Below, one piece after another: positions 7,652 to 8,654 of a stretch of 8,654 nt of DNA (position 1 is its first letter; every line of letters starts with the position of its first letter). The DNA is from Caryophanales bacterium. Lineage in GTDB: Bacteria > Bacillota_I > Bacilli_A > RFN20 > CAG-826. The stretch spans positions 1-8,654 of the forward strand of contig JALEUF010000023.1 in assembly GCA_022781015.1 (NCBI GenBank). Direction: 5' to 3'. Made by a program: the position numbers and the translations under genes. Below the pieces are notes generated by a model, which ran no database searches, was not told the DNA's origin, and was given only the letters and a program-made list of their open reading frames with translations.

Positions 7652-7679
7652 ATGGGGCAGCCAATAAAGACCACCCCAT
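7652..7679 (-). promoter_or_regulatory. Intercistronic hairpin before the secreted glycosidase gene
   Basis: On the minus strand, ATGGGGTGGTC and GGCTGCCCCAT can pair as an 11-bp stem (three G-T wobbles, four consecutive G-C pairs near the base) around the loop TTTATT. It fills most of the 47-base gap between two genes on the same strand. It ends 10 bases before the ATG at 7641, and the only Shine-Dalgarno-like bases (TAGG) lie just after it. The tail TATTTAGG is a poor U-run, so a complete terminator is unlikely. Partial termination, 3' end protection of the upstream message, or tuning of translation initiation are all possible. Confidence 0.6.
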
Positions 7680-7688
7680 AAAGCATTT

Positions 7689-8654
7689 TTATTTTAGAAT
7701 TCCATAAATTGAGCCGATTAATAATTCGACATTTTGACGTGGAGATTCAGCCCATTGGCCAGGAGCAATATCTACTAGCTTTGGAGTTAGTTCGCTAATT
7801 TCAACTTCTACTTTAGTCCAAGAATTTGCAGCTAATGTAAATTTGGTATTAACACACGTGTACTCATGGTTAAACACACCAAAGCCAGGTAAATCTATAT
7901 TGGATTTAATATAGAAATATACGGAAGAATACTTTGCTAAACTTACATCCCCTGTGAATGGTTTGAACCAAATCCATTGCCCCGATTCAGCGAATTTCAC
8001 CGTGCAGCAAGCTCCAATAGAAGGATTTGGCTTATCGTTATTTACATTCAAACCTACATACGAAGATTCCTGAGGGGTATATTGATATTTTGAAGCATCA
8101 AACACCAATTCTCCAGTATATTCTGCTACGAATTCTTTCTTTACCCCATACATAGAAGTAACGTTCCACTCAAGATTTTTCCTTTCACCCCAAGAAGCAA
8201 AGCCGATATCATCTAAATTAACGGTTTTTTCTGAAACTGGCACCTCTATTTTCGTCCAAGTATTGGCCTCTATCTTCATGGAGTCTACAATGATTTCATA
8301 GTTAGCCTCTTTTCTGATTTGCAAATTATCAATAGTTTGATTGGATTTGAAATAGAAGATAATTGTTGAATATTGTTTAGCGTTTATCGGAGTCTTAGGA
8401 GCAGGTTTAAACCACAAAACGTTTTCTTTTGGATTTTTGGCATCTTGAGATGATGAAATATCATAATGCGCATAAGATCCATAAGTTGCATCAAGCTGAT
8501 TAACGGTAGGTGTATATGTTGGGACATAAATTTGAGGAACATAGAAATTCTCTTTCGTATCATAAAGCACATCCATATCTTCATATAAAGATGGGATATA
8601 ACGATCATCACCTAAGACAAGTTCATCAAAGTAAAGTCCATCTAACGGGCCTTT
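7689..8654 (-). CDS. Partial modular protein, C-terminal part with two tandem binding-type modules
   Basis: The reading frame is open to the right edge, so only the last 321 residues are visible and the true start lies outside. The in-frame ATG at 8576 is internal: 26 open codons precede it in the window, encoding GLYFDELVLG-like sequence that resembles the end strand of a further module. Two modules of about 140 residues follow (8576-8145 and 8111-7698), ending three residues before the stop. Their landmarks are shared with the next gene: VLWFKP/WIWFKP, FYFKS/FYIKS, a W followed by TK, VPVSE/VEISE, a LxDI element followed by W-[GA]-E, and SMYG/SIYG. No anchor, transmembrane segment or catalytic motif is visible in this part. 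By analogy these are probably carbohydrate-binding beta-sandwich modules of a secreted enzyme or adhesin. The catalytic part, if any, must lie upstream. By hand count this gene is somewhat richer in GC than the gene after it. Confidence 0.8.
   Translation of the reverse strand, partial: KGPLDGLYFDELVLGDDRYIPSLYEDMDVLYDTKENFYVPQIYVPTYTPTVNQLDATYGSYAHYDISSSQDAKNPKENVLWFKPAPKTPINAKQYSTIIFYFKSNQTIDNLQIRKEANYEIIVDSMKIEANTWTKIEVPVSEKTVNLDDIGFASWGERKNLEWNVTSMYGVKKEFVAEYTGELVFDASKYQYTPQESSYVGLNVNNDKPNPSIGACCTVKFAESGQWIWFKPFTGDVSLAKYSSVYFYIKSNIDLPGFGVFNHEYTCVNTKFTLAANSWTKVEVEISELTPKLVDIAPGQWAESPRQNVELLIGSIYGILK
7698..8111 (-). repeat. Module copy B, last module of the partial protein
   Basis: Protein-level repeat with WIWFKP (nucleotides 7976-7959), FYIKS, a NSWTKVEVEISE strand pair, LVDIAPGQWAE and a final GSIYG just before the stop. 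It contains adjacent cysteines (in GACCTV) and one further cysteine (in YTCVN), which the other three copies lack at those places. The closest neighbour in landmark spelling is copy 2 of the next gene. Confidence 0.7.
8145..8576 (-). repeat. Module copy A in the partial protein
   Basis: Protein-level repeat with VLWFKP, FYFKS, the strand pair around NTWTKIEVPVSE, LDDIGFASWGE and TSMYG in the same order and with spacing similar to copy B. A linker of about 11 residues separates the two. The left boundary is approximate because the preceding sequence also looks like the end of a module. Confidence 0.7.

Noticed and set aside
7960..7969. GGTTCAAACC on the minus strand, like a tRNA T-arm (a similar GGTTCAAGCC lies at 6557-6566)
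   Set aside because: These bases encode the conserved W-F-K-P of the modules, and no cloverleaf can be built around them.
7689..8576. ATG at 8576 as a true gene start giving a 295-residue protein
   Set aside because: The frame stays open for 26 further codons to the window edge with module-like sequence, no SD is present, and no signal peptide follows the ATG.
8384..8611. Methionine-rich open frame of 75 codons on the minus strand
   Set aside because: It is in another frame of the modular gene, and the repeated modules show which frame is real.
1..8654. CRISPR array, insertion sequence, tRNA or rRNA genes
   Set aside because: No regularly spaced DNA repeats, transposase motifs, paired terminal repeats or recognisable structural RNA sequence were seen on either strand.

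Overview
This 8,654-base window is AT-rich. All five genes I can support lie on the minus strand, so the window is best read from right to left. Every reading frame closes with TAA, TAG or TGA, and tryptophan is always TGG, so the standard bacterial code applies and mycoplasma-type recoding does not. The low GC, the cytoplasmic (signal-less) glycosidases beside one secreted glycosidase, and a NarL/LuxR-type response regulator suggest an uncultured Bacillota or Mycoplasmatota-like bacterium that lives on complex glycans. That placement is an inference with low confidence. Clear Shine-Dalgarno sequences are missing in front of all four visible starts.

Layout in transcription order. (1) 8654-7689: the C-terminal part of a larger gene whose start lies beyond the window. 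It carries two copies of a beta-sandwich-like module of about 140 residues and probably the tail of a third. (2) 7679-7652: a strong intercistronic hairpin. (3) 7641-4858: a secreted 927-residue protein with a signal peptide, a short Cys/His-rich segment, two more copies of the same module, a TIM-barrel glycosidase-like domain with an Asp-Glu-Pro motif, and a C-terminal beta domain. (4) 4861-2717: a cytoplasmic GH95-like glycosidase in which two catalytic positions appear substituted. (5) 2739-799: a compact cytoplasmic GH78-like (alpha-L-rhamnosidase-type) enzyme with the full set of catalytic acids but no C-terminal beta domain. (6) 712-65: a two-component response regulator without a visible kinase. 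(7) 8-25: a hairpin at the left edge that may end transcription.

The three complete enzyme genes are tightly coupled: a 4-base ATGA overlap joins (3) to (4), and an overlap of 23 or 14 bases joins (4) to (5). The simplest picture is a glycan-use operon. Module-bearing secreted proteins would bind and trim a polymer or host glycan outside the cell. The GH95-like and GH78-like enzymes would then remove terminal deoxysugars (fucose/galactose- or rhamnose-type) from imported oligosaccharides. No transporter or sugar-catabolism gene is visible, so substrate and import route are unknown. The most novel elements are the module shared by two neighbouring proteins and the altered active site of the GH95-like enzyme.
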